A DNA stretch of 64,000 nt from Haliotis asinina (GCF_037392515.1 NC_090283.1:23960749-24024748); one strand, 5' to 3'; shown: positions 35,602-46,644, numbered from the stretch's first letter. A program made the numbers and translations. Notes: a model not told the origin generated them from the sequence alone.

Positions 35602-36308
35602 CCTTCACACTTGAGGTGGAGTTCGATTGAGCCGGAATGCTGTCGGAATGAAAATTTCTGGAGATTCCTGGAAATTCGAACTGAATTCTGAAACTTTTCT
35701 TTCTGCACTCCGAATGCTTTACAACTATTCGGGTCAATTCTTGTAACATGCCCGAATGGTTTGAACATATTCAAAACTTTCGAGGCACATTCGAAGTGGA
35801 AAAATATTGAACGGCATATTAGGTGCATTTGAACTGTATTCTAAACATCTTCACTGCATTCGAATTGTATTCTAAACATTCTAAATACATTCGAGAAACA
35901 ATAGAAAAGACATGCCACCTGCAAATTCTGTCAGGATGTCTCGAATGCGCCTTTAATGAGTCTGATGGTATCTCGATTACTGGTTGAATATGCTTCAAAT
36001 GTATTGGAATATCTCGACTGAAGTTGGAATACACCTGGAATACACCTCTAATACACTTGTAATACTGTCAGAACGTCCCGAATGCTCTTCAAATGACCCC
36101 TGACGTCATCAGAACGTGTCCGAATCGCACAATAAACGTGCCCACCTGTCTCTGAAACGACTGATTGCATTTGAGAGTCGCATGCTTATAACGCTCGAAA
36201 AAATGTTTATTTTGACAATTCCTTTCGAATGCTGTTCGAAGTTTGGAAATATTTTTTCTGACTGATTCTCCGTGATTCCTGTTAATTCGAAATAAGTGCA
36301 TGTGAAGG
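35602..36308. mobile_element. CATTCGAA-rich element
   Basis: A 707-bp region bounded by CCTTCACA and its complement TGTGAAGG, filled with variants of CATTCGAA and TTCGAATGC. No protein. Looks like a non-autonomous DNA element. Confidence 0.4.
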
Positions 36309-36527
36309 AAGCTTTAAATTCACATCATTTCTGACCTATGCCCGCACACCACCATATCCACAACATACAGAGGGATCCACTCAGTCTGCACACCGCAACC
36401 GATGGAATGACAAATCTGTCCTCAGCTCAAGGCTTGAATTAGCTTCTCCCTCATTTAACGTTGCCAGACACGACCACGTCAATCATTCATTATTGTTCAA
36501 CTCCGAAATTCACCGCACGTATTCCAG

Positions 36528-36640
36528 CCATAGATGAAATTATCAGTAAATAATCTCGTCAGGACAAGACCATCGAGTGATCAACAGCATTAACGCTTGC
36601 GCAGCTCGGATACGATGACACTCAAAGGCATACAGGTTGT
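36528..36640 (-). mobile_element. SINE-2 fragment
   Basis: AGTGATCAACAGCATTAACG and GGATACGATGACAC. Confidence 0.5.
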
Positions 36641-36682
36641 TCAGCTTGACCTGAACTACTCTACATATGCGTGACTCCACAA

Positions 36683-36792
36683 GGGCTTGTATTGCTGAAA
36701 ATAAAACATCCTGGGTTCAACAAGCCTACACTGAAGTTGTATTGCTGAAAATAAAACATCCTGGGATGTTTTATTTTCAGCAATACAAGCCC
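36683..36792. repeat. Palindrome with an extra direct copy
   Basis: TTGTATTGCTGAAAATAAAA... (25 bp) at 36737-36761 is followed after TG by its exact reverse complement (36764-36788). A further copy at 36683-36711 pairs with 36764-36792 over 29 bp. Confidence 0.92.
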
Positions 36793-37344
36793 CTGTGCAT
36801 GACCCGGGAGGTCAAATGGCACAAACGGCTGGTCGAGTTAACTTCATTAAATAGGTGAGTTCGCTGCCTAAAAGTCCGAATAGGAAACACTAAACCATCT
36901 GTAGCTAATTGTTCAAAGACAGTTAGGACGTTGCTGACGATTGCTAGATACTTGAATGTCAAACAGCGATCTTGTCTTGGCTGTTCGGATATATTGACAA
37001 TCACCTGACAGTGGCTCACCCCTCCACGATAATAAATCCAACTAATTGCGGCACGGTCACGCAATGCATTAGCGTTCACTGGATGAGGTCAAACTGAACA
37101 AACTAGCTGTAGCTACCGTTATAAAAACCCCGGGCTTACGTATAATTGTTCCTAAAACGATTGGGCAAGGCCTCAACAGTTTTCCAATGTATCGGACTTG
37201 CACGAAGTAATTGGCTTGCTATAATCAACGTAGTCGCCGATCCTATTAATCGCCCCTTTACAAGCATGCTGAAGATCAATTCTCAGCAGGTTCTTCACGG
37301 TTCTATCAATAGGTCCAGAGTAAGTGTGACCGTTGTCTTTGAAC

Positions 37345-37485
37345 TTCTGTTCCCAAATGCGCAGATCAATGATCATGTTTTTATCAATGGATTGTCTGGT
37401 CCAGACTCGATTATTTACAGACCGCCGCCATATAGCTGAAATATTGCTGAGTGCGGCTTAAAACTGAACTCACTCACCAACTCAC
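37345..37485 (+). mobile_element. SINE-2 tail half
   Basis: GTCTGGTCCAGACTCGATTA to GCGGCTTAAAACTGAACTCA. Confidence 0.75.
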
Positions 37486-37611
37486 TCAGTGATATTTCCT
37501 CCACTATCTGCTGATAGTAGACTGTCACAAACTATGTGCGCTGATTTCCGACAGTTTCCAGAATGACTCAAAACCGTAGACGCTCGGCCGGTGCACTTGC
37601 CGGTTATACAC

Positions 37612-37706
37612 AAGCAATCAATCATGCCAGCGAACCTGACCACCAGGTCCCGTCTCATAAGCATGGGTTGCTGAAGGTCAGTTTTAACCTGGGTCTTCAC
37701 GGGTTT
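37612..37706 (-). mobile_element. SINE-2 head half
   Basis: CAGCGAACCTGACCACCAGG to GGGTCTTCACGGGT. Confidence 0.7.
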
Positions 37707-37850
37707 GAGAGAGCTTTACACCGCTTCAGCAATATTCCGACAATGTCACGGTGGGAACACCAGAATTGGGCTTCACTCAATGTAAAGCGGTCACCGGGTT
37801 CGATCCCCACATGGATACAGTATTTAAAGTCCACGCCTGGTGTCCCCGAA
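37706..37850. mobile_element. SINE-1 chimera, two opposed halves
   Basis: The left part reads as the minus-strand tail and body, the right part (from about 37780) as a plus-strand head with GGGTTCGATCCCCACATGG and body. Two insertions or a rearrangement. Confidence 0.5.
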
Positions 37851-38065
37851 GTATGTTGACAAAATGAAATCAAACCAAGATCTCTGCAAAAACGTTCCAA
37901 ATATTACATGGTAGATATGTGAACTCTCCCCCTCTAGCATACGGACGAATCTACTGTGGTTTTGCCAACATGGAGCCCTGAAGAAATCGAGAATCGATAT
38001 GGGTGTTCCAGTGTTGGTACTTGGGATTTTGTTTCAGGGGAACAACCAACACGTGCAACCACAGT

Positions 38066-38216
38066 GGTTGAGTGAAAGAGTGAGTATGGCTTTAGGTCGC
38101 TTTCAGGAATATTCCAACAATACCACGGCGGGGAACGCCGGGAAAGGGCTTTGCACACTGCACCCATGTGAGGAATCGAACCCGGATCTTCAGCGTGACG
38201 AGCAGACACCTTAACA
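38066..38216 (-). mobile_element. SINE-1
   Basis: AATACCACGGCGGGGAACGC and GAGGAATCGAACCCGGATCT; the A-box end is decayed. Confidence 0.7.
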
Positions 38217-38231
38217 TCAACATCAGGTCAG

Positions 38232-38427
38232 ATCCTCGTTTCACAAAGCAATCGTAGCGCTAGCGTGATCGTAACTCCCATACTTTAACATAAACTTACG
38301 ACAGCCGTAGCGCAAATACTTTAAGATAGACTTGCGACAGTCGTTGTGCAAAGGTGATCGTAACGCCAATACATTAACATAGACTTACGAAAGTCCTAGT
38401 GCTAGGAACGCTTTACGAACCGGGCCG
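38232..38427. mobile_element. FB-1 related element
   Basis: Ends CTCGTTTCACAAAGCAATCG and CGCTTTACGAACCGGGCC are inverted relatives of FB-1. The interior repeats ACTTACGACAG(C/T)CGTAGCGC-type text three times. Confidence 0.6.
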
Positions 38428-38439
38428 CGTGTTTCTAGG

Positions 38440-38535
38440 TTTATACAGCCCGTGGGTAAGGTTATTTACCAAAGCGGGTATTCCTGGGTTCGATTCACAA
38501 CATAACACTACACTGTGAAGCCCATTATTATGTCC
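38440..38535 (+). mobile_element. SINE-1 fragment
   Basis: Weak copy: CCTGGGTTCGATTCACAAC and ACTGTGAAGCCCATTATT. Confidence 0.4.
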
Positions 38536-38602
38536 ACTGCTGTTACCAGAAGCTTGCTAACAGTGTCGTCATACACGACCCACTACCCCACCGTAGTAAT
38601 TT

Positions 38603-38692
38603 TGAGTGGGGATGGTTCCATGTCGCTTTTAGCAATACATGTATTCCAGAAATATCACGGCGGGGAACACCAGAAAATGGGCTCTCTTTCAA
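38603..38692 (-). mobile_element. SINE-1 fragment
   Basis: Tail and body only: GTCGCTTTTAGCAATACATG, ATCACGGCGGGGAACACCAG. Confidence 0.6.
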
Positions 38693-38803
38693 ATTGGTGT
38701 ATATGGTGGGTTGCAATATCTATGTCACATTACTTGCGACATGTTAACAACTAACCTCGACCTGACGTTTGCACTTTCAGCATACCAAGAGTTGTCTCAC
38801 AGT

Positions 38804-39076
38804 ATGACCCGTGAAGGTCCAGGGTAGAATAGGCCTTCAGCAACTCATGCTTGCCATATTAGGTATCTCCGCTTGTCGTAAGAGGCGACTAACGGGATTG
38901 GATAGTCATTCTCGTTGACTTTGTTGACACATGGCATCGGTTCCCCATTGCGCAGAACGATGCTCATGCTGTTGATCACTGGATTGTCTTGTCCAGATTC
39001 GATTATTTACAGACTGCAGCCATATAACTGGTATATTGTTCAGTGTTTCGTAAAATTAAACTCACTCACTCACTCT
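38804..39076 (+). mobile_element. SINE-2, full length
   Basis: Runs from GACCCGTGAAGGTCCAGGGT to AAACTCACTCACTCAC. AGTATGA occurs just left of it and again just beyond the tail, a possible 7-bp target duplication. Confidence 0.82.
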
Positions 39077-39269
39077 TTCCGAGTATGATGAATCCTGAAA
39101 TCATTGGACGAATGAAGCTGAAACTTCCCCTAGATTCCCACCAATGAGGACAGGCTGGAAGGTTCGAATCCAGTTTTACCACCATGTTACAGTACAGATA
39201 CCGGACACCAGGCAGGATAACAAGTACTGTCTTTTGTATCACCAGTGTCTTTTGTCGCTCTGGCACGAC

Positions 39270-39336
39270 ACGCTCGGAATCGAACCACCGAATTTCCAAA
39301 CACACACTGTACTGTATCCATTAGGCCACGCAGATG
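39270..39336 (-). mobile_element. tRNA-like head, possible further SINE
   Basis: On the minus strand GCGTGGCCTAATGGATACAG (A-box like) is followed by GGTGGTTCGATTCCGAG (B-box like). It does not fold as a proper tRNA, so I take it as a SINE head, not a tRNA gene. Confidence 0.35.
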
Positions 39337-39369
39337 GTCCTTTCAGAGAAAACCAACTGTATGACCTAT

Positions 39370-39556
39370 AAGATAGTAAATCTGTAAATAATCGAGTCTG
39401 GACCAGGTAATCCAGTGATCAACAGCATCGATCTACACAGCTGTGATTCGGGCAAACATGTCAGCGAACCTGACCGTCCGATCCTGTTTGTCGTCTCGTA
39501 CGACAGGCTTGGTTGCTGAAGACCAATTGTAACCCGGATTTTCATGGGTCCACGAG
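39370..39556 (-). mobile_element. SINE-2
   Basis: TAAATAATCGAGTCTGGACC to ATTTTCATGGGTCCACG; forms an inverted pair with the copy at 39590. Confidence 0.75.
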
Positions 39557-39589
39557 GTATCTTCCCATTTAACAGACCTTCCAAAACAC

Positions 39590-39828
39590 AGCAACCCATG
39601 CTTGTCATAAAAGGCGACTATGCTTATCGTATGAGGCGACCAGTGGGATCGGGTGGTCAGGCTAGCTGACTTTGTTGACACACGTCATCGGTTCCCATTT
39701 GCGCAGATCAATGTGCATGATGTTGATCATCGGATTGTCTGGTCCAGACTCGACTTTTTACAGACCGCTGTCATAAAGCTGGCATATTGCTGAGTGCGGC
39801 GTAAAGAAAACTCACTGTCTCACTCTGA
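39590..39828 (+). mobile_element. SINE-2
   Basis: CAACCCATGCTTGTCATAAA to GAGTGCGGCGTAAAGAAAAC and CTCACT tail. Confidence 0.78.
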
Positions 39829-40559
39829 GCGTGTCTGATCACAGTATATGGACTCTCCTATGCCGACTTCACCTAATCCTGAGTAATCAACCAGACATGG
39901 CACACCCACATCACTTAATTAATTTTCCATTTCTAAGGCCAAATTTAAAAAAGTGAAATGTTTCTCGAGCATCGGCGCGTCATATGTATTTGTGTGTAAC
40001 AACTTTTTATTGCCGTTTAAAAAAATAATTTTAACTTGGCCGCGCTTCGATCATCCATTTGTCCACTATGAGAATGAGTGTCTGTAAGAACGAGTGTGGC
40101 TGAGTCTACAACTCATTAACACGTGCCAAACAAGATGTATTTCTGAGGGAAAAAATAAAATGTCTGTTCCTCCTCAAAATTCAAAAATAAAGTCCTACCG
40201 CCGTCATCTCTTAAGAAAAAAATGTGCCCGAGAAACATTTATATTTTTATGCAGCCTAACGTGTACAATTAAGTGAAGCGATTACGTTAGGTCGTCTTGC
40301 TGACCTTAGTTAGGTGTACACCTCAGCAAATGAAATATAACATTATTCATTCCTCCACTACACGTCCTGTTTCTACATGATTCGTTGATTTGCGTCACTA
40401 CCAGAAACATTCTAGCTGGGTGAAGTCGGTTTTTGATGCCAGTGAGAACCAGATAACCCGTGATTGATATTAATAACAATCTTTCACACCGTCGCTTTAC
40501 TTGGACAACCAATCAACTTAAGTTGTTATAATGCATAAATTCGCAAAATCTGTTACGTA

Positions 40560-41037
40560 AACCATGCGGCATCTAAACACAATGATACGTCTTCAACCAA
40601 TGGCACAATCCTTTTAAATCAATAATGAAGCTCTAAACCAGTAGGGCAGAGATTTGTATATTACATAACGTCTTACACAAAAGTTACCGTCTTTCACTGT
40701 TTTATTTAAACTATTTTATATATTGAGTCGTTTGCACACTGAACTTAATTATCAATCTTCATAAATTTGAAGCTTGTCAGAATATGTTTCACTGATTTTT
40801 AAAATCCATTCGGGAGGCACACGCCAATTTGTTAACATGTACAATTATTTTATCATGGCGGTCAGATAAATACGTCATAAACGCCGTATCGGGTGATACT
40901 GTTCATAAAGATGCGTACACCAGACCGAATTACCCTCGAGTGAATCATGCAACTTATAATATAGCATGCGGTGTTTCCGCAACCAATGGTGCAACCCTTT
41001 CATAACAATGATGAGAAAGGTCATTAGGGCAAAATTT
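40560..41037. repeat. Diverged direct repeat pair
   Basis: CATGCGGCATCT...AACCAATGGCACAATCC...AGTAGGGCA (40562-40650) recurs in diverged form at 40967-41033; CATGCGGCATCT recurs again near 41170 past a MITE-1. Confidence 0.5.
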
Positions 41038-41039
41038 TT

Positions 41040-41166
41040 TATAACACCAAAAAAATCGCAACTCTGTTTTTTTGTCAGGTTTCAAAACAGAAGACATAAA
41101 CATGAACACTTGCTTCTATGAGATATTATATTTTCGAAATTTGCGTTTCTTTTGCTGTTCAGTATA
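41040..41166 (+). mobile_element. MITE-1 copy 3
   Basis: Decayed left end, clean right end TTGCGTTTCTTTTGCTGTTC followed by AGTATA. Confidence 0.65.
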
Positions 41167-41999
41167 TATCATGCGGCATCTTATACCAATAACTCTCCCG
41201 TAGTCTAACAACAGTCATCATACAGCCATTGTCCACGGAATTCATTAGATTTATTCTTCTCTCAAGTCCGTACAATAAAAGATATGTTGGTTTCCAAAAC
41301 GAAGATGGTGTTTTTTTTTAAAAAAAAAATAATGAGAATGCTGCTGCATAGTAAGTTGATTGGTGTCTCATAATTGGAGAGACATGCGATGTTCAGTGTG
41401 ATGTAGCTGGCCTCGCCCTCTGAAGCCCAAGTAAGTCGCGCTCACAATATTCCCGTCGATTCTGAACTTCCCGTGAACATCTATCTGCAAGGGAAAGATA
41501 CACGAGAGGATTATTGGATATTCTTATTAAGGACTCGTATCAACTGCTGTATCTCTGCAGACAGACCAAAGACACGACGAATATTATTTTTTAAATTTGT
41601 TTCATAAATTCAGTTATTCTGTTCCATTTTATGCATTCAGAGTTGTCCGAAGAAATAATTGAACGGCCCCATTTGTAACTGTGAAAGGTCAGTTAGCAAA
41701 AATGTATGTAAGGAAAACAAGAAAAACAAGAAAAGAGGTTATTTGGGAGTACGGTTTTCCAGCTTCAAAAGTCGGAAGTCGGAAATCTGAGTGAAGATTC
41801 TTACGGTCCAGTTAAGGTAATCATTCAATGTTTTTTTTTTACTTATTTAAGAACTATTCCGATAGCTGTAAACTTACCATGCGGATAATTGCGATATAAC
41901 AATTAAACATTCACACTTTCAGTTATCACAGACTGAAAAATCTCTTTGAAAATTTAGTTCATCCAACATATAAAACAAACACAAGCTTTTACTTCCACT

Positions 42000-42245
42000 T
42001 GACACCCTGCAATATCACCATTTCCACGTGACACCCTGCAATATTGTTATGTCCTCCTTTCACCCTGCAATATTATCATTTCCACGTCACATCCTGCAAT
42101 ATTGGCATTTCTACGTGACACCCCATAATATTATCATTTCCACGTGGTGCCCTGCAACATGATCATTTCCACGTGACACCTTGCAATGATGTCATTTCCA
42201 CGTGACACCCTGCGGTAGTCATTTCCACGTGACACCTTGCAATTC
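42000..42245. repeat. 28-bp minisatellite with CACGTG
   Basis: About nine units of TTTCCACGTGACACCCTGCA-ATATTATCA, most holding the E-box CACGTG. Confidence 0.8.
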
Positions 42246-42421
42246 ATAGATAGTATTTCCATCCTTTTTGCCACAAATATTATTTAGCGGTAAAAACGTA
42301 CCTGATTGTCTTCAAATGTTACATGTTAAAGATGGCGATGAGACAGGTGATGAGTACAGTGAAGCTGGTCACCAGTGCAGGGGCACCTGAACAATCACAG
42401 AAGTGAATATTTAGGTTCAGT

Positions 42422-42605
42422 AGTGAGTTTAATCTTGCTCCGCACTCAACACTCAGCAATTAGCAATATTCTACATGTGTCAACCAAGAAAGCGAGCCTG
42501 ACCACCCGATCACGTTAGTCGCCTCTTACGACAAGCATAGTTGCCTCTTATGACAAGCATGGGTTGCTGAAGGCCTATTCTACCCGGGACCTTCACAGGT
42601 CTTTA
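42422..42605 (-). mobile_element. SINE-2 with internal deletion
   Basis: Tail GTAGTGAGTTTAATC joins directly to ACATGTGTCAACCAAGAAAG; the middle is missing. Confidence 0.7.
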
Positions 42606-43249
42606 GGTTCATTAGATATCAGATATCGTTCATCGGCTTTTACAGCACGTGTCAATTTATAGTTTACAATATATGGATGAACAACTTCTTTGCTACAGTG
42701 AGGGCGACATTTCGGTGTAGGTTGTATCATCGTTATTAAGCAATTTCACCCATGTATTGTCGTGCTTTCTTATCGATCCAACTTCTAAATGACTCTAAAA
42801 GAAATTGAATAGAAGCACAAGTAAAGTCAGGCAGCTGCAGGCGGCACCTTTCTTTAAAACTGCAATGTTTTCAGGTACAATATCTGTTAAGTTAATACGA
42901 TGCATTTCTTTTAGATTGTCATGTTGTTCACGTCACAAACGCAAAGAGAAACAGAGGCGCACGTAAAATCAGGTAAAGTTATGGGACACCTTCCTTTTAG
43001 ATTGTCCTGTTATAAGGTACAAAAAGTAAAAGAGAATTCGCAATGAAACAGAGTCACAAACAAAATCAGATAAGGTGATGCGTTACCTTCCTACCAGAGT
43101 GTCATGTTATAACGTCGGAGTGAGAAACAAATATCACATGAGTCACGTTGGAATGACATTAGGACAAACATTGCTAACTTGCTTTCTCATCGACAGTCAC
43201 GATGAACTAAAACTGGAAACAGGTGGGAGTCGAAAAACACACATGCATA

Positions 43250-43296
43250 CAGACAGACAGACACACAGACAGACAGACAGACAGACAGACACACAT
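43250..43296. repeat. (CAGA)n microsatellite
   Basis: CAGACAGACAGACACACAGA and onward. Confidence 0.9.
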
Positions 43297-43642
43297 ACAA
43301 ACATATTATTTATGTTTCACATATAAAAGTGCAGATATATACATATAATATGGATAAAATGAACCACCCGTTAAGGATTAGGAGAGACTATTATATATAA
43401 GTGACAGATATGATAAAAGCAACAATATGGAATTAGCCGTATCAAAAATGTTTTCCTTTTTGAAGTATATAAAAGCAGGTTTTGTCTGTAAAATAAACAA
43501 AAGTAGATTTTGTCTATGTAAAATAAACACCTTCTTTAAAAAGTAAAACAATTTTTTCATTATCTCATAAGTCATTGATAAACTCTATGAACCAACTCAT
43601 GAAGACGTGACAAGATTCAATTTAAACGTGTTCTCAAAATAG

Positions 43643-43990
43643 GACCTAAACGCAGTACACGTTATCAACGGAAGTCTATCACAGCCTCGTTCCTTCATTG
43701 AAAAATTTCTTATCACAAAAGAGAAAGACAGTGTTAAGAAATGTGGAAAAATGTTGAAAGGAAAACCATTCCGTATTGTGGAATATTTCAGAGAGATCAG
43801 TGACCATAGAAAGAATGTGTTGATGCGTGTGGTGGGGGAGGCTAGGAAAAACTTGAAGAAGGCTGTGATTGTGGTAGACAAGCTGCATGTTGAAATGCCT
43901 TTCAGTCCCCCTCTCCTTGGGAGTTCCCCATGGACCAAGTTACCCCTTACAGAGCCTCACGTAGAAAGACGTCGGTGGACAGAAGCATGA
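43643..43990 (+). pseudogene. LINE ORF1-like C-terminal fragment
   Basis: A frame with SQPRSFIEKFLITKEKDSVK, then an ARKNLKKAVIVVDKLHVE segment. The pattern (R-x-hydrophobic-I-x-KF, K-x-(L)KGK, RRK/HRK-x-hydrophobic, EARKxxKKA, DKLHV) resembles the C-terminal nucleic-acid-binding part of L1/Jockey-type LINE ORF1 proteins. No matching ORF2 follows. It is probably a remnant of a LINE, though a domesticated fragment cannot be excluded. Confidence 0.4.
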
Positions 43991-44133
43991 GTCTGTCAGT
44001 ACAACATAACTTACACTTAACTCCCTCTGTGTGTTCTCTACAAGAACAATATGGCACTCACTCACTCCAAACTTCCAACAGTAATTTGCAAATACCCCAG
44101 TTTTCAGTAAAGACATACTTACACTAAATATAA

Positions 44134-45135
44134 TCAATACCTGGTCAATATTGTTACATATGCAAAAATACAAACAATACATCAACGTCTCATATTTGCA
44201 ATGGCCCTCATGTCTATCTTAGAAACAGTGATGTCAATATTGCAGACCAAACTAATGTGGTATGTCTGGACGGTGTTGATATCATTTATGATAAAATTGG
44301 TGAGGTTGATAAAATTATAAATATTGATGCTGTTGAAACTTATGATGATGACAAAATGAAACAGATCAGCAGAAGTCTAAATGATGACGTTTCTGAACTT
44401 GATGACAAAATGACAAACATCAACAGAAGTGCAAATATTGATGGTTCTAAAGTTGATGACGAAATGAATCATACAAACAGAAGTGTAAATGATGATGTTT
44501 CGAAAATTGATGACAAAATGAAACATATCAACAGAAGTCTAAATGACGAGGTTTCTGAACTTGATGACAAACTGAAACATATCAACAGAAGAGTAAATGA
44601 CGATGTTGCTGAAATTGATGACAAAATGAATCATATCAACAGAAGTGTGAATGGCGATGTTTCTGAAATTGATAACAAAATGAAACATGTCAACAGAAGT
44701 GTAAATAATGATGCTTGTGAACGTGATGACAAAATGAATCATACCACCAAAAGGGTAAATGATGATGTTTCTGAAGTTGAAGACAAAATGAATCATACCA
44801 CCAAAAGGGTAAATGATGATGTTTCTGAAGTTGAAGACAAAATGAATCATACCAACAGAAGTGCAAATAATGGTGTTTCTAAAGTTGATGACAAAATGAA
44901 TCATATCAACAGAAGGGTGAATGATGATGTTTCTGAAATTGATGACAAAATGAATCATATCAACAGAAGGGTAAATGATGATGTTTCTGAACTTGACGAC
45001 AAAATGAATCATACCAACGGAAGTGTTAATAACGATGTTTCTGAACTTGATGACAAAATGAAACACATCAGGAATAATCCTGAGTACGACACAAAACGAA
45101 TGGCGAGGTCTTTTGTATATGCTATAATCCTGTGA
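44134..45135 (+). CDS. Open frame of thirteen 18-residue repeats, unknown
   Basis: A 1-kb frame without stops. It begins with a non-repeat part containing CYIC and HICNG, then from about 44350 to 45060 carries thirteen tandem repeats, each exactly 54 bp, consensus DKMNHINRRVNDDVSEID, ending ...RNNPEYD and a stop at 45133-45135. Each unit has acidic and basic patches and hydrophobic residues at spacings that would suit a coiled coil of 7+11 residues. The first in-frame ATG is at 44356, so an upstream exon would be needed; ATTGCAG at 44239-44245 is a weak acceptor candidate. Because 54 is a multiple of three, the frame could stay open by array growth alone, and the opposite strand is also open for 175 codons. 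It resembles no family I know. Confidence 0.35.
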   Translation, partial: SIPGQYCYICKNTNNTSTSHICNGPHVYLRNSDVNIADQTNVVCLDGVDIIYDKIGEVDKIINIDAVETYDDDKMKQISRSLNDDVSELDDKMTNINRSANIDGSKVDDEMNHTNRSVNDDVSKIDDKMKHINRSLNDEVSELDDKLKHINRRVNDDVAEIDDKMNHINRSVNGDVSEIDNKMKHVNRSVNNDACERDDKMNHTTKRVNDDVSEVEDKMNHTTKRVNDDVSEVEDKMNHTNRSANNGVSKVDDKMNHINRRVNDDVSEIDDKMNHINRRVNDDVSELDDKMNHTNGSVNNDVSELDDKMKHIRNNPEYDTKRMARSFVYAIIL

Positions 45136-45223
45136 TACTGGGTTTGAATCCAGGTTCTGTCCCAGTCATAACCGTCGTTTCGAGTAAAGTGATAACGTAT
45201 CACTTATGGCTTTTCTCACTTCC

Positions 45224-45266
45224 TCACTCACTCACTCACTCACTCACTCACTCACTCACTCACTCT
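45224..45266. repeat. (ACTC)n, probable SINE tail
   Basis: Ten ACTC units. GGGTTTGAATCCAGG at about 45140 could be the B box of a decayed SINE whose tail this is. Confidence 0.7.
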
Positions 45267-45589
45267 CTCCATATGTACATACCTCCACATAAGTTTAACA
45301 GCTCCGTGTGTGTGCATGCAATCTTTTGTTCACCTGCAATTACAAAATAGAAACCATTCAAAACTCTCACATACCGACGTTAAATTTATCGACAAATTTA
45401 GAATATTGGAAACTCATGAAAACGTGGCGTTATGAAATAATAAAAATCTTCCACGGGTGACAGAGGAGGAAAAAGGGGTCAGGGCAGGTCAGAATGCTGT
45501 TGCATTTATATATTTATGTCGATTTATAATTTTAAGTGAAAAATCTGAATATAGTTATCTGCTGAAGATAAGGGACAGGGTGTGTGGAC

Positions 45590-46440
45590 GGAATGAGCAG
45601 GTTAATGTAAGGAACAGATGGGCGGAGGTGACAGGGTACGGGGGCAGAAAGAGGGAGCAGGCCACGGGGACAGAGAGAGAGAACATGGAGGGGACAGAGA
45701 GAGGGGCATGGTATGGGGACAGAGAGATCGGGTGGGTTACGGAAACAGAGTGAGGGTGCAGGGCACGGGGCAGAAAGGGGGCAGAGTACGGGGACTGTGA
45801 GTGGGTGCAGGGTACGGGGACAGAGAGAGGGTGCAGCTATGGGCACAGAGAGAGGGGCGAGGTATGGGGACAGAGAGAGGGTGCAGCTATGGGCACAGAG
45901 AGAGGACAGGGTACGGAGACAGAGAGAGAGGGGAGGGTAAGGGGACAGAGAGAGTGGGTGGGGTAGGAGACAGAGAGAGAAAGGGTAGGGTAGGGTAGGG
46001 ACAGAGAGGTGTGTGTGTGGGGGGGGGTTACGGGAACAGAGTGAAGGGTTGGGGTACGGGGACAGAGAGAGGGTGCAGAGAGGGGGAGGGGGGGGAGAGG
46101 GGGCAGGGTATGACACTAGGAAGGGACGTGGTATAGGGACAGAGTGGGGGATGGGGAAAGAGGACAAAGTGGGGGTACGGGGTACGGGGACACAGAGAGA
46201 GAGGGGGCAGGGAAGAGGGACAAAGAGAGGATCGGGGTATGGGAACAGATAGAGGGGACGGGGTACGAGGACAGAGAGATGGGACGGGGTACGAGGGCAG
46301 ATAGAGAGAGGACAGGGTATGAGGACAGAGAGAGGGTACGGGGTACGGGGACAGGATGAGGAGACAAAGTAAGGAGACGAAATGGGAGGACACAGTTGAG
46401 GGACTGCATGGGGACGGAGTAAGGGAAGATACAACGAGGC
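45590..46440. repeat. Purine-rich minisatellite
   Basis: About 850 bp of GGGTACGGGGACAGAGAGAG-type units of varied length. All purines are on the plus strand, and the long frames on both strands are by-products. Confidence 0.85.
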
Positions 46441-46644
46441 GTTACTCATAAGACTTACTGAGTTTTTTGTCATATTCAGCTTCACACCCTGAAGGAAACC
46501 CATCCAGTTCGACACACCCCTTCATGGCTTGGAAGGATCTAGAGAAGACAGGACATTTCCCTAATACTTCTCAATGATTACGTCATAAAATGTTCAGTGA
46601 TACATATCAAATGAAACAGTAAAGTGTTATAACGCAAGTGATGT

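Larger units (their letters stand above)
39829..41999. other. Intergenic, no recognised gene
   Basis: Holds the diverged direct repeats, one MITE-1 and a T/A run; nothing coding. Confidence 0.5.

Noticed and set aside
39270-39336. A tRNA gene
   Set aside because: A- and B-box-like sequence is present but the cloverleaf does not form; better explained as a SINE head.
42000-42245. CRISPR-like array
   Set aside because: Units are contiguous and degenerate with no unique spacers, and the sequence is clearly from an animal.
45532-46515. A 327-codon Cys/Pro/Leu-rich frame on the minus strand
   Set aside because: It covers the purine-rich minisatellite; several other frames on both strands are open there as well.
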